From Clytia hemisphaerica (taxonomy: Eukaryota; Cnidaria; Hydrozoa; Leptothecata; Clytiidae), in contig CACVBU010000017.1 of the NCBI GenBank assembly GCA_902728285.1, forward strand, positions 987,869 to 1,051,868: a stretch of 64,000 nt of DNA, written 5' to 3'. The notes under the pieces were generated by a model. It ran no database searches. It was not told where the DNA came from and saw only the letters and a list, made by a program, of their open reading frames with translations. Positions 24,101-34,847 of this stretch are shown piece after piece. Position 1 is the first letter of the stretch. The number at the start of each line of letters is the position of its first letter. A program made the position numbers and the translations under genes.

Positions 24101-27100
24101 AGGTTGTTGCTCCAAAGCCACTTGTTCCACCGCCAAAAAGTGATGGCTGTGTTGTTGTAGTTGAACCAAGTCCAAAACCCTGAAAACAACATGCATTTAT
24201 GATAAACATCTATGGTTAAATACCCAAATATTGATGTCAGTGCAGGTCAGTGAAAAGAAGTAAAAAAGGAAATGTAATGAATATTGACTAAAAAAAAATT
24301 CCTTAAACTCCAAGCAAGTTTTTTTGCGGTCAGATGACTTTCAAAAAGAATTTCACCAAATAATTTCTGAGATCGATGATGTCAGAACAGCTGTATTAAT
24401 TTCGCTGCACCATAAGGTGGTAGTTTGAAACAGATAGCATAGTATATTATAATAAAAAAAGAAAAGAAAAACTTCTATCAAATTAATCCATGTATATAAT
24501 ATGTCAAAATACATACAGAAGATGATGGAGCAGCAGTGTTTCCAAACAAACTACCACCAGTAGATGTACCAAAGCCACCAAACCCTGAACTTGCAGTTGT
24601 TGTTGTTGTTGATCCAAACAAAGAACTAGTAGTTTTAGCCCCAAAGAGACTGGTGCCAGTATTCCCACCAAACAGACCCCCAGAGGTACTTGTACTTCCA
24701 AAACCTGAAATATTACAAAAAAAAATTATTTTAATAAATTGTTCGTTTGAAGGTTCATTATAATAAGAACGCAATAACATAAATGAATTGAGAGGTTTAT
24801 ATGGTTGTTTTTCGTTATAATTTTATATATAGAGACAGCCATGCAAACATATCAATCCATTCAATAAATTCTATAAATTACTTTTCTCTTTTTAAAGGTG
24901 TTATAAAAACGCAACAGGAAATCTCACCTCCAAATCCACTTGGTTTAGATGCGGCAGTATTATTTGTTCCAAACAAAGAGGTCCCACCAGATGACGAGGT
25001 GTTACCGAAAAGCCCGGTTCCACCAGCTGTGCTACCAAACCCTCCAGTAGTTCCACTGGATCCTTTTCTATTAGCTGAATAATCTTCAAATCGTAATTCC
25101 TGAAAATATAAATTAGGATAGTTTGAATCAGGTAACGTCAGAAATCAATGAATGGGCAATTCAGAACTAATAATATATGTATGTGTTATCACAAGTGATT
25201 TAAAGTACAAATGAAAATGAAACAGTTGTGTCACATGTGTTACATAGCATTCCTGGAACATTCCTCACAAACAATCCTTGTGTCCAACTGTGTCCAAAGG
25301 TTATTTACTTTACCTTGTAACAATGCTAAACGGGGATGTTTAAAGAACATTTAGGAACGTTTTTCAAGCCTCCTGAGCTAGTAGATAAAGGTTCTCTGGT
25401 GCTATTATAACGTTTCTAAATGTGGGAACAACCTGTAGAAGGTTTCGTATTGTTTGTTCTACTCAAAGAATGTTATATTTCATTTATATTCAAATTGCTA
25501 GTGATGACACATTATATTATTGATCATTATTCTATAAAAATTACACAGTGTAAAGAAACAAAACCAAAAGAGTGCCCTATGATGTGCAAAGCTATTGGTT
25601 CAATCTACTAAGTACTCAGAAATTAGAGAAAAGGATAAATATGATGATAATAGGGTGTAAACTGGAACCATGAAAAAATACTTTTTTTGGATTTTCAAAA
25701 TTGTCACAATTTTTTATCAAAATTTATCATATTGTAAGACTTCTTGCGCAATTTTTAGGTCCATTCGTCAAAAATCCACTGTTTGCCCCAGGGGTATCTG
25801 ATTCGCGGTAGTAGCAAAAAACGGCAAAAATGGCATTTTTTGTCCATTTTAAGACTATAAAAGGCCAGGAAATGGTCAAAATGGTTTCTAAATGGTGTCT
25901 TGTACTAATATTCAACACAAAAAGACAAAATAACCCCAGCGAGATCACTCAATGTTTCAATTTCAGGCTAAAAAGGCCGGTTTTCTCGGATTCTGGGTAG
26001 CAAAATGCATGAAAGCAGCATTTTTGAGGACCCACAACTTTTAAATTTTTTAAGGTACACACTTGAAATTTTCAGCAATGAAACACTTCAGAGAAAGCTC
26101 CAGGAAAAATCAAACTTGAGTTTTCAAATATTTCCTATAAATCCATAATGGCGCCCTAGAAATTGAGTTTTCATGCTAACTGCCAATATTTCAAGCTGAA
26201 ACTTGGTTTTCTTGGGCTAAAATCTAAAAAATGATTTCAAATGGTGTTCTGAAATCTTTGAATCTTGGAAGTATTCTGAAAATACTCTGGGAGAATCAAA
26301 ATGGTTTGGGTCAGAAATTTGCCTAAGTCTGCCATTATTGTATTGCATTTCCCACTAAAATGCGATTTTTAGAGTTAAAGTCTAATTTTCTCAGGCTAGA
26401 ATCTCAAAAATGGTTTCAGATAGGGTCCTGAAATCTTTTGGTGTTTATAGTATTCTGGATATACTCTGGGAGAACCAAAATGGTTCGGGTTAGAAATTTG
26501 CCAAAGTTCGCCATTATGGAATTGCATTTCCCACTAAAACGCAATATTTAGAGCTAAACTCTAATTTTCTCAGGCTAAAATCTCAAAAGTGGTTTCAAAT
26601 AGGGTCCTGAAATCTTTTGGTGTTGAAAATATTCTGGAAATACTATGGGAAAACCAAAATGGTTTTGGTCAGAAATTTGCCAAAGTCTGCCATTATGGAA
26701 TTGTATTTCATTCTAAAAACACAATGTTTTGAGTAATAGTCGCGCGGCTGAGGTCGAAAAACGTTTCATTTCGTGATACATATTTTAGATTCCAAAAAAA
26801 ACAACGGAAACTCGCGAATTAGTATGTGTAGATTACAAAATCAAAAAGTTTCCACGATATTATCGTGCAAGTAACGAGTAATTGGCGATTTTTTGCGTTT
26901 CCAGGCAAAATTGCAAGGCCTGGAAATTCATGATTTTTGGGGGGTCTTCAAATTAAAAAAAGACCTATACCACATGATAGAGCTCTTCAAACTGAGCAAA
27001 AAAGTGTATTACACCAAAGTCCCAACTTCTCTAGATCAAAAGTTATGGGCCTATTTGTGGTAAAAAACTGATGGAAAACAGGGAATTTCCCCACAATCTG

Positions 27101-30100
27101 CATTAATTTATGCAAAATTAAACACCTTTTTGACCACAAATAGGCCCATAACTTTTGATCTAGAGAAGTTGGGACTTTGGTGTAATACACTTTTTTGCTC
27201 AGTTTGAAGAGCTCTATCATGTGATATAGGTCTTTTTTTAATTTGAAGACCCCCCAAAAATCATGAATTTCCAGGCCTTGCAATTTTGCCTGGAAACGCA
27301 AAAAATCGCCATTTACTCGTTACTTGCACGATAATATCGTGGAAACTTTTTGATTTTGGAATCTACATATACTAATTCGAGAGTTTCCATCGAAAAAAGT
27401 GGAATCTAAGAGGTGTATCACGAAAATCATTTTCTAGCCACTTTTTTCGACCTCAGCCGCGCGACTATAAGCTTGAGTGTTCTTCCTAAAGAAATGAAAT
27501 TCATAATGGCAGACTTTGGCATGTATATGACCATTGTGAACCACTATGATTTTCCTTGAGTGTTCCCAGAATACTTTCAGCACCAAAAGATTTCAGGACC
27601 CTATCTGAAACCATTTTTGAGATTTTAGCCTGAGAAAATCAGACTTTAACTCTAAATATTGCGTTTTAGTGGAAAATGCAATTCCATAATGGCAGACTTT
27701 GGCAAATTTCTAACCCGAACCATTTTGGTTCTCTCAGAGTATTTTCAGAATACTTCCAAGATTCAAAGATTTCAGAACACCATTTGAAATCATTTTTTAG
27801 ATTTTAGCCCAAGAAAACCAAGTTTTAGCTTGAAATATTGGCAGTTAGCATGAAAACTCAATTTCTAGGGCGCCATTATGGATTTATAGGAAATATTTGA
27901 AAACTCAAGTTTGATTTTTCCTGGAGCTTTCTCTGAAGTGTTTCATTGCTGAAAATTTCAAGTGTGTACCTTAAAAAGTTTAAAAGTTGTGGGTCCTCAA
28001 AAATGCTGCTTTCATGCATTTTGCTACCCAGAATCCGAGAAAATCGGCCTTTTTAGCCTGAAATTGAAACATTGAGCGATCTCGCTGGGGTTATTTTGTC
28101 TTTTTGTGTTGAATATTAGTACAAGACACCATTTAGAAACCATTTTGACCATTTCCTGACCTTTTATAGTCTTAAAATGGACAAAAAATGCCATTTTTGC
28201 TGTTTTTTGCTACTACCGCGAATCAGATACCCCTGGGGCAAACAGTGGATTTTTGACTTATGGACCTCAAAGTTGCGCAAAAAGTCTTACAATATAATAA
28301 ATTTTGATAAAAAATTGTGACAATTTTGAAACTCTAAAATTCAAAATCCAGTTTACACCCTAATGATAAGCATAGCAATTAGGAGAAAGAGGGTGGTTTC
28401 CCCTCCTACCTTCAGATAATCAGCTTTGGAAAGAGCGAACTTCAAGATGCCTCAGACTAAATTTAAATTAATTGATTAGAAAAAAACTTTACCTCTATAG
28501 ATTTATCCTTATAAGCATCCATAACTGTTATACATTGAGTGTGAGTTTTGACTTGCATTGAAATTCCAGATTTTTGTGTTTGTTCGGTGCTCACAACAGG
28601 CTAAATGAATCAAAAGAGCAATGTTAATGAAAAAGTACCACTCTTCGTATTCTTTATATCAGCTTAAACAAAACATAATTACAAGGAAAAGGATAAGCTG
28701 TATAATAGAAAAATCAAATAAAGTTACATACCTGAAATTTAACTGTTGTCCCCGATTGATTTGATTGACCAAATACTAAAAATTGAACAAGAGTCAGATT
28801 ACAATGAATTCATTCAATCAAGTTTTTGTAAGAAGATAATGGTCTTTTGAGAAACTTACACCATCACATCATGAGATCCTGTTGTGTTCCTTCCGGTTGT
28901 TGTTTATATTTCTGTTTGGATATTTCTGCACAACATACAATGCTCAAGAAATATCTGGATATTTAAAATCCACTTTATCTAGATTTAGAAATATCAGAGT
29001 ACCATTATACCTGACCCACCTCCACCGCCACCAAAAAGACTGCCACCAGTGGTACTTGTACTTGTAGTGCCAAATGCTGATGTTGTACCAAACGCATTTC
29101 CACTTGATGATGTACCAAAGCCTTAAAAATGAGTTATAATTTCATGACCCAATTCAAACTTTTTTAATAGTGCCTCCATTACAAGTTTTATTTTAAATTT
29201 TCTTCATAATATTCCTTATCAAAATGCCAAAGATTATCTTAACTATACAAAGGATTAGTAAAAAGACTTGGTATTTATATTTCATGAACTCAACTAGGTA
29301 AATGAACTCTTACCACCAAATCCAGATTTTTGTTGTGTTTGTCCAAATACATTGTTTGTTTTTGGGGTTTGAAAGAGACTGCTGTTGTTTCCACCAAAAA
29401 GGCCTCCAGATGTTGATGTCCCTGTATTACCGAAACCACTGCCGAAGCCTTGAAAAGAAAAATGCGTGAATTTCCACAAAACTGATTTGTTCCAGCCCTT
29501 TAACCCAGTAAAAATTCAAGCACTTCATTTAGTCACTGACTGCCAGAAATTTTTCAAAGCACTTTGAGCTGGGGCCTTTTTTATAAAATTAGATTTAAGT
29601 TTTCTCAGCAAAGCTGTATATTGATGAAGCTGGGGGTTTGCATGGTGCTCAGAGGATGAAGCTCCCAAAAATATTTTGAATATGTAGATAACAATTAGAG
29701 ATTTTTGTCTGGTCTGTTAGTAGATTTTGTTGGAAAATATCTTTTATATTTTGGATTGATTTTCAAAAACTCAATCTTACATTGCGTATCTTGGCCCGTA
29801 TACGGACAAAAGTGCTTAGAAAAATTCCTGGCTGTTTTTGACTTCTGTGTCTTGGCCTTCAGAGTAACTGATATAGGTGGCCAAAATTTTTTAGAACCAG
29901 TGCTTGAAATTTTCACTGATTACATAATCATTATATGTGATATTGAAGATGTTAAATGTAATTTCAATCCTTTTCTCTATTCTAAAAACCTAAGCTTAAA
30001 AAAGTTATCTTAAAAAATATTTATAGTTATATTCAATTTCTTACCAGATGATTGAGTTGTCTTATTTCCAAAAAGGCTAGTTCCTCCAGATGAAGTACCT

Positions 30101-30422
30101 CCAAATAAACCCCCTGCAGCAGGAGTTGTTGAACCAAAACTAGGTGTGCCAAAGGAACCAGCCTGTGGCGTTGTACTGCTACCAAAAAGTCCTGAGAAAA
30201 ATTAAAAAAAAAAGTTTTTGATAATGCTAAAATATGGACATGAGCGAACAAAAATGTTTGTTTCGTAAAAGGTGTTGAATTGACATATTACAACCAACTA
30301 GAAGCTAACTTTCACTTACCTCCAGAGGTAGAACCACCAAATGGTGTGGATGATTGTGATCCAAATGCACTATTTGTAGACCCAAATCCACCACTTCCAA
30401 AAGGGGTTTTTGACCCAAACAT
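15149..30422 (-). CDS. NUP98: NUP98-NUP96 nucleoporin precursor (3' part missing or not found)
   Basis: Precursor that self-cleaves into NUP98 (FG-repeat nucleoporin, mRNA export and permeability barrier) and NUP96 (Y-complex scaffold). Exons: 30422-30320 (start MFGSKTPFGSGG), 30191-30045, 29448-29314, 29121-29011, 28775-28732, 28600-28493, 25099-24928, 24704-24517, 24179-24051, 23768-23414, 23184-23027, 22752-22675, 22470-22408, 22155-22051, 21897-21405, 21231-21089, 20880-20767, 20477-20352, 20061-19875, 19651-19256, 19024-18663, 18367-18226, 17541-17461, 17169-17057, 16904-16725, 16466-16330, 15212-15149. Order: GLFG repeats, GLEBS motif, more GLFG repeats, FGDSPLFRN, autoproteolytic domain, NUP96. 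Reading stops at QSSFK with a good GTAAGT donor. The remaining roughly 400-plus NUP96 residues are not seen to the left. Exon 19024-18663 is frame-broken. Confidence 0.9.
15772..16216. mobile_element. MITE-like repeat, family A copy 1
   Basis: It begins GTCGAACGTGC...CACTGGGCTCAACTTCAGTG and ends CAGATTCTAGCTCAACTGAAGTTGAG, so the termini share an inverted CTCAACTTCAGT. Two internal tandem units of about 120 bp each contain AAGTGTGCCAAATTT and CTGACCATTTTTGAAGTCTC. A (CATA)n stretch precedes the right end. A related copy is at 31248-31515. It lies in an intron of NUP96. Confidence 0.7.
18663..19024 (-). pseudogene. NUP96 exon with internal frame disruption
   Basis: The first part reads YNTRWSADWTFVHPS, matching the conserved tryptophan-rich start of NUP96. 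The last part reads DINVHVERVELKTKEG and splices in phase to the next exon (ECLDIALKY). Between them, at about 18785-18835, the two frames do not connect: one meets TGA after SSKLV and the other has TGA after EAKKH. No AG/GT pair allows an intron there. At least one indel plus a stop, or two indels, are needed. Confidence 0.7.
20463..21564 (-). other. NUP98 autoproteolytic domain with HF|T cleavage site
   Basis: Four exons encode the domain: YYTRPPIKELND, RDFTVGREGYGEVTFLGETD, FFRRREAEVYPDD, ITLFKVWPNDKS, FIDYRPKEGAWLFK, then VNHFTKYGI. Cleavage in the family occurs at HF|S. Here the residue after HF is threonine (codon 20465-20463), which can also supply the hydroxyl nucleophile. Cleavage would fall between 20466 and 20465 and release NUP96 starting TKYG. 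Confidence 0.85.
25651..28362. mobile_element. 2.7-kb fold-back element in NUP98 intron, 7-bp target duplication
   Basis: Almost the entire element is an inverted repeat: left arm 25651-27061, right arm about 27136-28362, loop about 75 bp. The ends are TAGGGTGTAAACTGG and its complement. A perfect direct repeat ATGATAA flanks it (25644-25650 and 28363-28369). Each arm contains tandem units of about 178 bp, three in the left arm (starting near 26333, 26512, 26690) and about two in the right. The ends and duplication length recall hAT elements (8-bp duplication if one mismatch is allowed). No transposase ORF is present, so it must depend on another element. Confidence 0.9.
28493..28775 (-). other. 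GLEBS motif (RAE1-binding) of NUP98, first part
   Basis: Exons 28775-28732 (SGTTVKFQ), 28600-28493 (QVKTHTQCITVMDAYKDKSI) and the start of 25099-24928 (ELRFEDYSANRKG) together encode the GLEBS segment, which in the family binds RAE1/GLE2. The last junction is spliced across the 3.4-kb intron that holds the fold-back element. Confidence 0.85.
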
Positions 30423-32257
30423 TATTTATTTTTTTACTTCTTATATTTATTCCAATAGTTGTGTAATGTGTAGTGTTTCGTGTGTTTTGTCTTGATCTAA
30501 AAAGAATTGGAATTAGCTGAACTGAGTCCAAAGAAAAACCTTCCTACTATTTTCATTTTTAATAAATTTATTTTTATAGATTCATACATTACCTTATTCT
30601 CATAACAGATCATTCATTCTGCATGTATCATGCTCTGCTCTAAAGGGATGTGCGGAATGTGACAATCTGACTTGGTTGCACAGAGAAAAAACATTCAGAG
30701 TCGCATTATCTTTTGCTTTCCTACATTTTTTTCTAAAAATGCACATTAGCACGGGACAAAGTTTTGAACCAGACGGTACTAATCAATAAATTCTATTATC
30801 GAAACAATCAAACGACCACTTATCAATTAACAATTGAATTTTGAGTACCAAAATTTCAAAAAACTTGTGAGTATTCAATCACTTTCTTAACAACCTTTTG
30901 AAGATTTGATAAATGTTCGATTGGTTTAATCTGGTTTAATACATATTGATTACTTTCAATAACTTCTATAATCATATATCTTTAAGAAAAACCAAAAACA
31001 TTGACCTAAAACCATAAGCCATCCATAAAATTGACCCCCTAACTTCCCCACAATTTTGTGTGAGTTTGCCCTGGGTTTCCTCAAGTAACTCATATCGCGC
31101 ATTCTCACGTTAATCACATGTTTTAATTGAGTGAGATAAACTCGGTTTCAGATTGTTCCGACGCGCTGCTACAGGAAACATATTTGATAAAATCAAAGGT
31201 ATTTGATTCAATCGAAGGTATTTAATATGATCGAAAGTAATTGAATAGTCGAACGTGCACAACGCACTGGGCTCAACTTCAGTGGCTTCAAATTGTAGAC
31301 CCCCAGATATTCACCCAAGCCAAGGAACAAGTGTGCCAAATTTAAGCCAAATCCGACCATTTTTGAGGCCTGTAGGATGCTCCAAAGTTTTAGCCTTGTT
31401 TTGGCAAAAAACTTGTCCCCAGGCCCCAAAAATCAAAATTTTTAAAAAATGAAAACATATATACATACACACAGACAGACATTCTCAGATTCTAGCTCAA
31501 CTGAAGTTGAGAAATGATCAAACAAATCGAAAACAATTGAGTCAAGTCAGTATTCGATCACTGATAATGGTCACTGACCACCTTTGATTATTATCAATAT
31601 CATTATTGATTACTTAGATCACAATTGAACGTGCGATTAAAGTCTATTTCAAATTAGCTGACAGTGTGTTTTCAAACCTCAATAACTTTCGATAGAATTT
31701 GAATTACTGTAGTTAGCAGTGTTGTGATTGTTTTAAAAAGATAATCCAAAGTAGAATATTATCAAAAAAGAAAAAAATTGTAGAATAATGCTATAATCTT
31801 CATTTTTGTATAAAAAACTCTTCAATCTTAGAACGTCATAATGCGAAAAAAGATTCATTTAAAATATTCATTCAATCAAAAAATACAGCTTAAAACTTTG
31901 CCCTGGTTGACTTAAAAAAGGGCTTTTTGGTTGCTTTTTGATGATTTTTGAAGTCGATCATTGATAAACTTTGGACTATATCTTTTGTTTTGATGGAATA
32001 AATATATACTTTTTAAAAATCTTTTCACATTAATGATGTTCTAAGATCAAAGAATCACTTGTGCAAAAATGCTAACTACAGCACAATTATTGAAGAAGTT
32101 GATTTTCTTCTTCTTGATTTTCAATCTTCAATTTCTGATCTTTTTTGAGTTTTTTCTTTATGATAATATTCCACTCCTGTTTGTCTTTTCAACGAGCACA
32201 AAATGGGTACGTAATTCAAATTCTATTTAAAAGTTATTGGGGTTTCAAAAAACAATT
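30423..32257. other. NUP98 upstream region
   Basis: Contains the presumed NUP98 promoter and 5' UTR and the family A MITE at 31248-31515. The remainder is AT-rich with no ORF that looks like protein. Confidence 0.4.
31248..31515. mobile_element. MITE-like repeat, family A copy 2
   Basis: Same start (GTCGAACGTGC, GCACTGGGCTCAACTTCAG), same internal segment (AAGTGTGCCAAATTT, GACCATTTTTGAGGC) and same end (CAGATTCTAGCTCAACTGAAG) as the copy at 15772-16216, but with a single internal unit. It lies upstream of NUP98. Confidence 0.7.
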
Positions 32258-32865
32258 CCCGGACAATTCCCCCCTGGTGAATTCCCCCAGTAAATTCCCC
32301 CTGGTGAATACCCCCCCCCCCGGAAAATTCCCACCCGGTGAATTCCCACCTGGTGAACTAAAAAATCATGTAATTTGAAATAAGTGATTTTACTATTTAT
32401 CTTATAAAAATCTGTGTAGACGACTATCATGTAAAAGTCTTTCAGCTCTTTTCTCAGAATCAAAAAAATGGGCGTTGTGATTCTTAAAACTTTGTAGACT
32501 ATCATGTAAAAATCCTTGACCCTAAAATTGGAGGTTTGTTTCGATTGAAAGTTTTAAATTAGTCTCTCTAAGGGTCGGAAAATTTAGGATTTTTAGGAAA
32601 TATTTTGATTTCCAGAGAAAAAATTGTAATAAAGTCTCTCTAAGGGTTGGTTTTCGGTTTTCGGTCCGCAAATACCTCTCATTCGCCAACCCTAGTACCC
32701 CCCGGGTTACAGTCCATGATTTCGAAATTTAAAAACACATATGAAAATATATGGGTGGGAATTCACCGGGGGGAATTCACCGAGTGGGAATTTTCCAGGG
32801 GGGAATTCACCAGGGGGGAATTTACTGGGGGGAATTCACCAGGTGGGAATTGTCCGGACACCTAA
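32258..32865. mobile_element. MITE with repetitive GGTGAATTCCCC-type terminal inverted repeats
   Basis: The left end (32264-32360) is built from short units such as CCCCCTGGTGAATTCCCCC. The right end (32752-32860) has the complement (GGGGGAATTCACCAGG). Both inverted ends are about 95 bp and include CCGGACAATTCCC. About 390 bp of unrelated AT-rich sequence lies between. No target duplication could be fixed by eye. Confidence 0.7.
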
Positions 32866-32944
32866 AAAAACACTGCCTGAAATAGACTTTAGTTACCGTC
32901 TGGTTTGAATCTTCTTGTTTTACCTCTGTGTAATGCGAAGCATA

Positions 32945-33203
32945 GTGTAAGTTGGTCTAATGTCAACATCTGTCTTCTAATTTCGACACCCTTCTTTATA
33001 TATATACAGAAAGGAATAATAGAAGGTTGGAATCACTGATAGACTAAAGATTTTTTATCCATCTATATATTGCTCGCTAATCAAAGAAAATTAGTTTCAA
33101 TCAGCAAATTTGATCGATCAACCTTCCTCAGTTCCTATTATTGTTCTAGAGAAGGGTGTCAAAATTAGAAAGAGGGAGGTCAACATTAGACCAGAACTTA
33201 TGG
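32945..33203. mobile_element. Tc1/mariner-like MITE, copy 1
   Basis: Inverted ends GTGTAAGTTGGTCTAAT and ATTAGACCAGAACTTATGG, followed inward by CTTCTAATTTCGACACCCTTC and its complement. TA dinucleotides flank both sides (32943-32944 and 33204-33205). It is imperfect and older than the adjacent copy. No ORF. Confidence 0.75.
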
Positions 33204-33207
33204 TATA

Positions 33208-33422
33208 CCGTAAGTTGGTCTAATCTCGACATCCGTCTTCTAATTTCGACACCCTTCTTTAGAGATAGCAATAATATAAAAGTCAGAATCGGTGATTGAA
33301 AAAAGATTTATCCTCCCTTACCACTAAGCAAATAAAATAATTTTGACCTTTTTTTAATTTTTCAGCTCTAGAAAAAGGTGTCGAATTTAGAGGAGGGATG
33401 TCGACATTAGACCAAGTTACGG
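33208..33422. mobile_element. Tc1/mariner-like MITE, copy 2, adjacent to copy 1
   Basis: Inverted ends CCGTAAGTTGGTCTAAT and ATTAGACCAAGTTACGG, with TA at 33206-33207 and 33423-33424 as the probable target duplication. It is 215 bp and belongs to the same family as the element at 32945-33203, sitting 4 bp away in the same orientation. Confidence 0.8.
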
Positions 33423-33804
33423 TATCAGTTAGTGAAAGTACTTCGATTTGCAAAGTGTCTTTACGTCACACATAACAAAACAACAAAGGAATTATCCATA
33501 GCTACCATTTCTCAACCGTGGGGAATCACGATTTTACGGAAATGGGAATCATATAGACCTTTTCGCCTTTCCATCTGCCATCTTGAATTGTATGCAAAAT
33601 TACAGGAACGAAAAAGCCATGGTTAGATTTAGTTGGAAAATATGCAAAACATATGCAAATTTACACAAAGATTAAAAGATAACAAAGCATCTTATAAATA
33701 AATTTTATAATAATTAGAACAAGAAAAGATGGAATTTCTTAATCCAAAAAGAAATATTTACCGAACAACAAAAGCCTTTTAGAAATTTGTTCTTTAAGGA
33801 CATA

Positions 33805-34847
33805 CCGTGAGAGGTCCTAAAGCCGACAGCCCAGCCTAAAGCCGATGGGGTCTTTCAAAGATACAAACTAAAATAAAAACAAACCTTTCGCTGTGACGCA
33901 ACGAAGATACCAAAGTGTCAACTAAACTGAGAGATTTGATACATTGAACCAATTGAACCAAATAACAATGATTGCTTCTTATAACAAAACATATTTTTTT
34001 ATTGCAATATGCACAACGTCATAAATGACAACAGTAGTAACAGCATCGTTAAAAGTAACGAGATGTTTTGATTTTCCAAAGCACACGAAAATATAAAAGA
34101 GGCTGTGTACGAGCGTGCTCATTTTGAAACGTTACGTAATCAAGCCTGGTTTCTATTACTTTACACTGGCACTTGGCTTGATTCCGGGGCTAGGACTTTG
34201 TGTAAGGATACATATAGACGACGTATATTACATTATATTATATATTACATGATAAGAATACAAATAGACGACGTATATTACAATTATTATGTATTACATG
34301 ACACCTTGCTCCTATTCTAGTAAAGATAATATATGTCGTCAAAGAGTACACTTAAATGAAGAGCTGTCCGATTGCGGGCCTTCCGTAAATAAACATCCGG
34401 ACTTATAGGTGGTAAAGAGGGCGTTGATAGTTGCCGCCTCATTGATTCGATGTTTGTTATTCAAATTAGTGCTACCGCATCCGCCCTTTTTTCAACTTCG
34501 CGCCATTTTTACAATTTAGTCTGTTTGTTTCTTGATGGAAACCAGTCCAAGTTGTTTCGTATTTTTCCCGCACAAGTCACTTTTATTACAAAACTGTTAT
34601 CGTTTTAAACATGAGCAACTGATCCAGAATAAAAGGTAATTATTTTTACAGCTCACACTTTTTAATTACATTAATTGACATCTTGACATTACAGCTATCT
34701 TGTTAGATGTTTTGTTTTGAGAGTTCTAGCAATAGTTTATCGTTCAACTTGGAGAGGGAATGTTTGTAAACATAAAATTTTTTTTCATAACAGTTATTTG
34801 GGGGGTCGGAATTAGGCTGGGCTGTCGGCTTTAGGACCTCTCACGGT
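33805..34847. mobile_element. 1.04-kb TA-flanked element with about 36-bp inverted ends
   Basis: The left end CCGTGAGAGGTCCTAAAGCC continues GACAGCCCAGCCTAA, and the right end is its exact complement over about 36 bp. TA flanks both sides (33803-33804 and 34848-34849). The interior has no transposase-like ORF. A short direct repeat (ATAGACGACGTATATTACA) occurs near 34213 and 34265. Likely a non-autonomous Tc1/mariner-type element. Confidence 0.8.

Noticed and set aside
23401-25082. Proline-rich plus-strand open frames (23401-23772, 24536-24763, 24801-25082)
   Set aside because: These are the antisense of GLFG repeat exons of NUP98; the sense strand is the gene.
25651-28362. Palindrome as a pure assembly artefact
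   Set aside because: The arms are diverged, differ by one internal unit and are bounded by a target duplication, which an assembly fold-back would not create.
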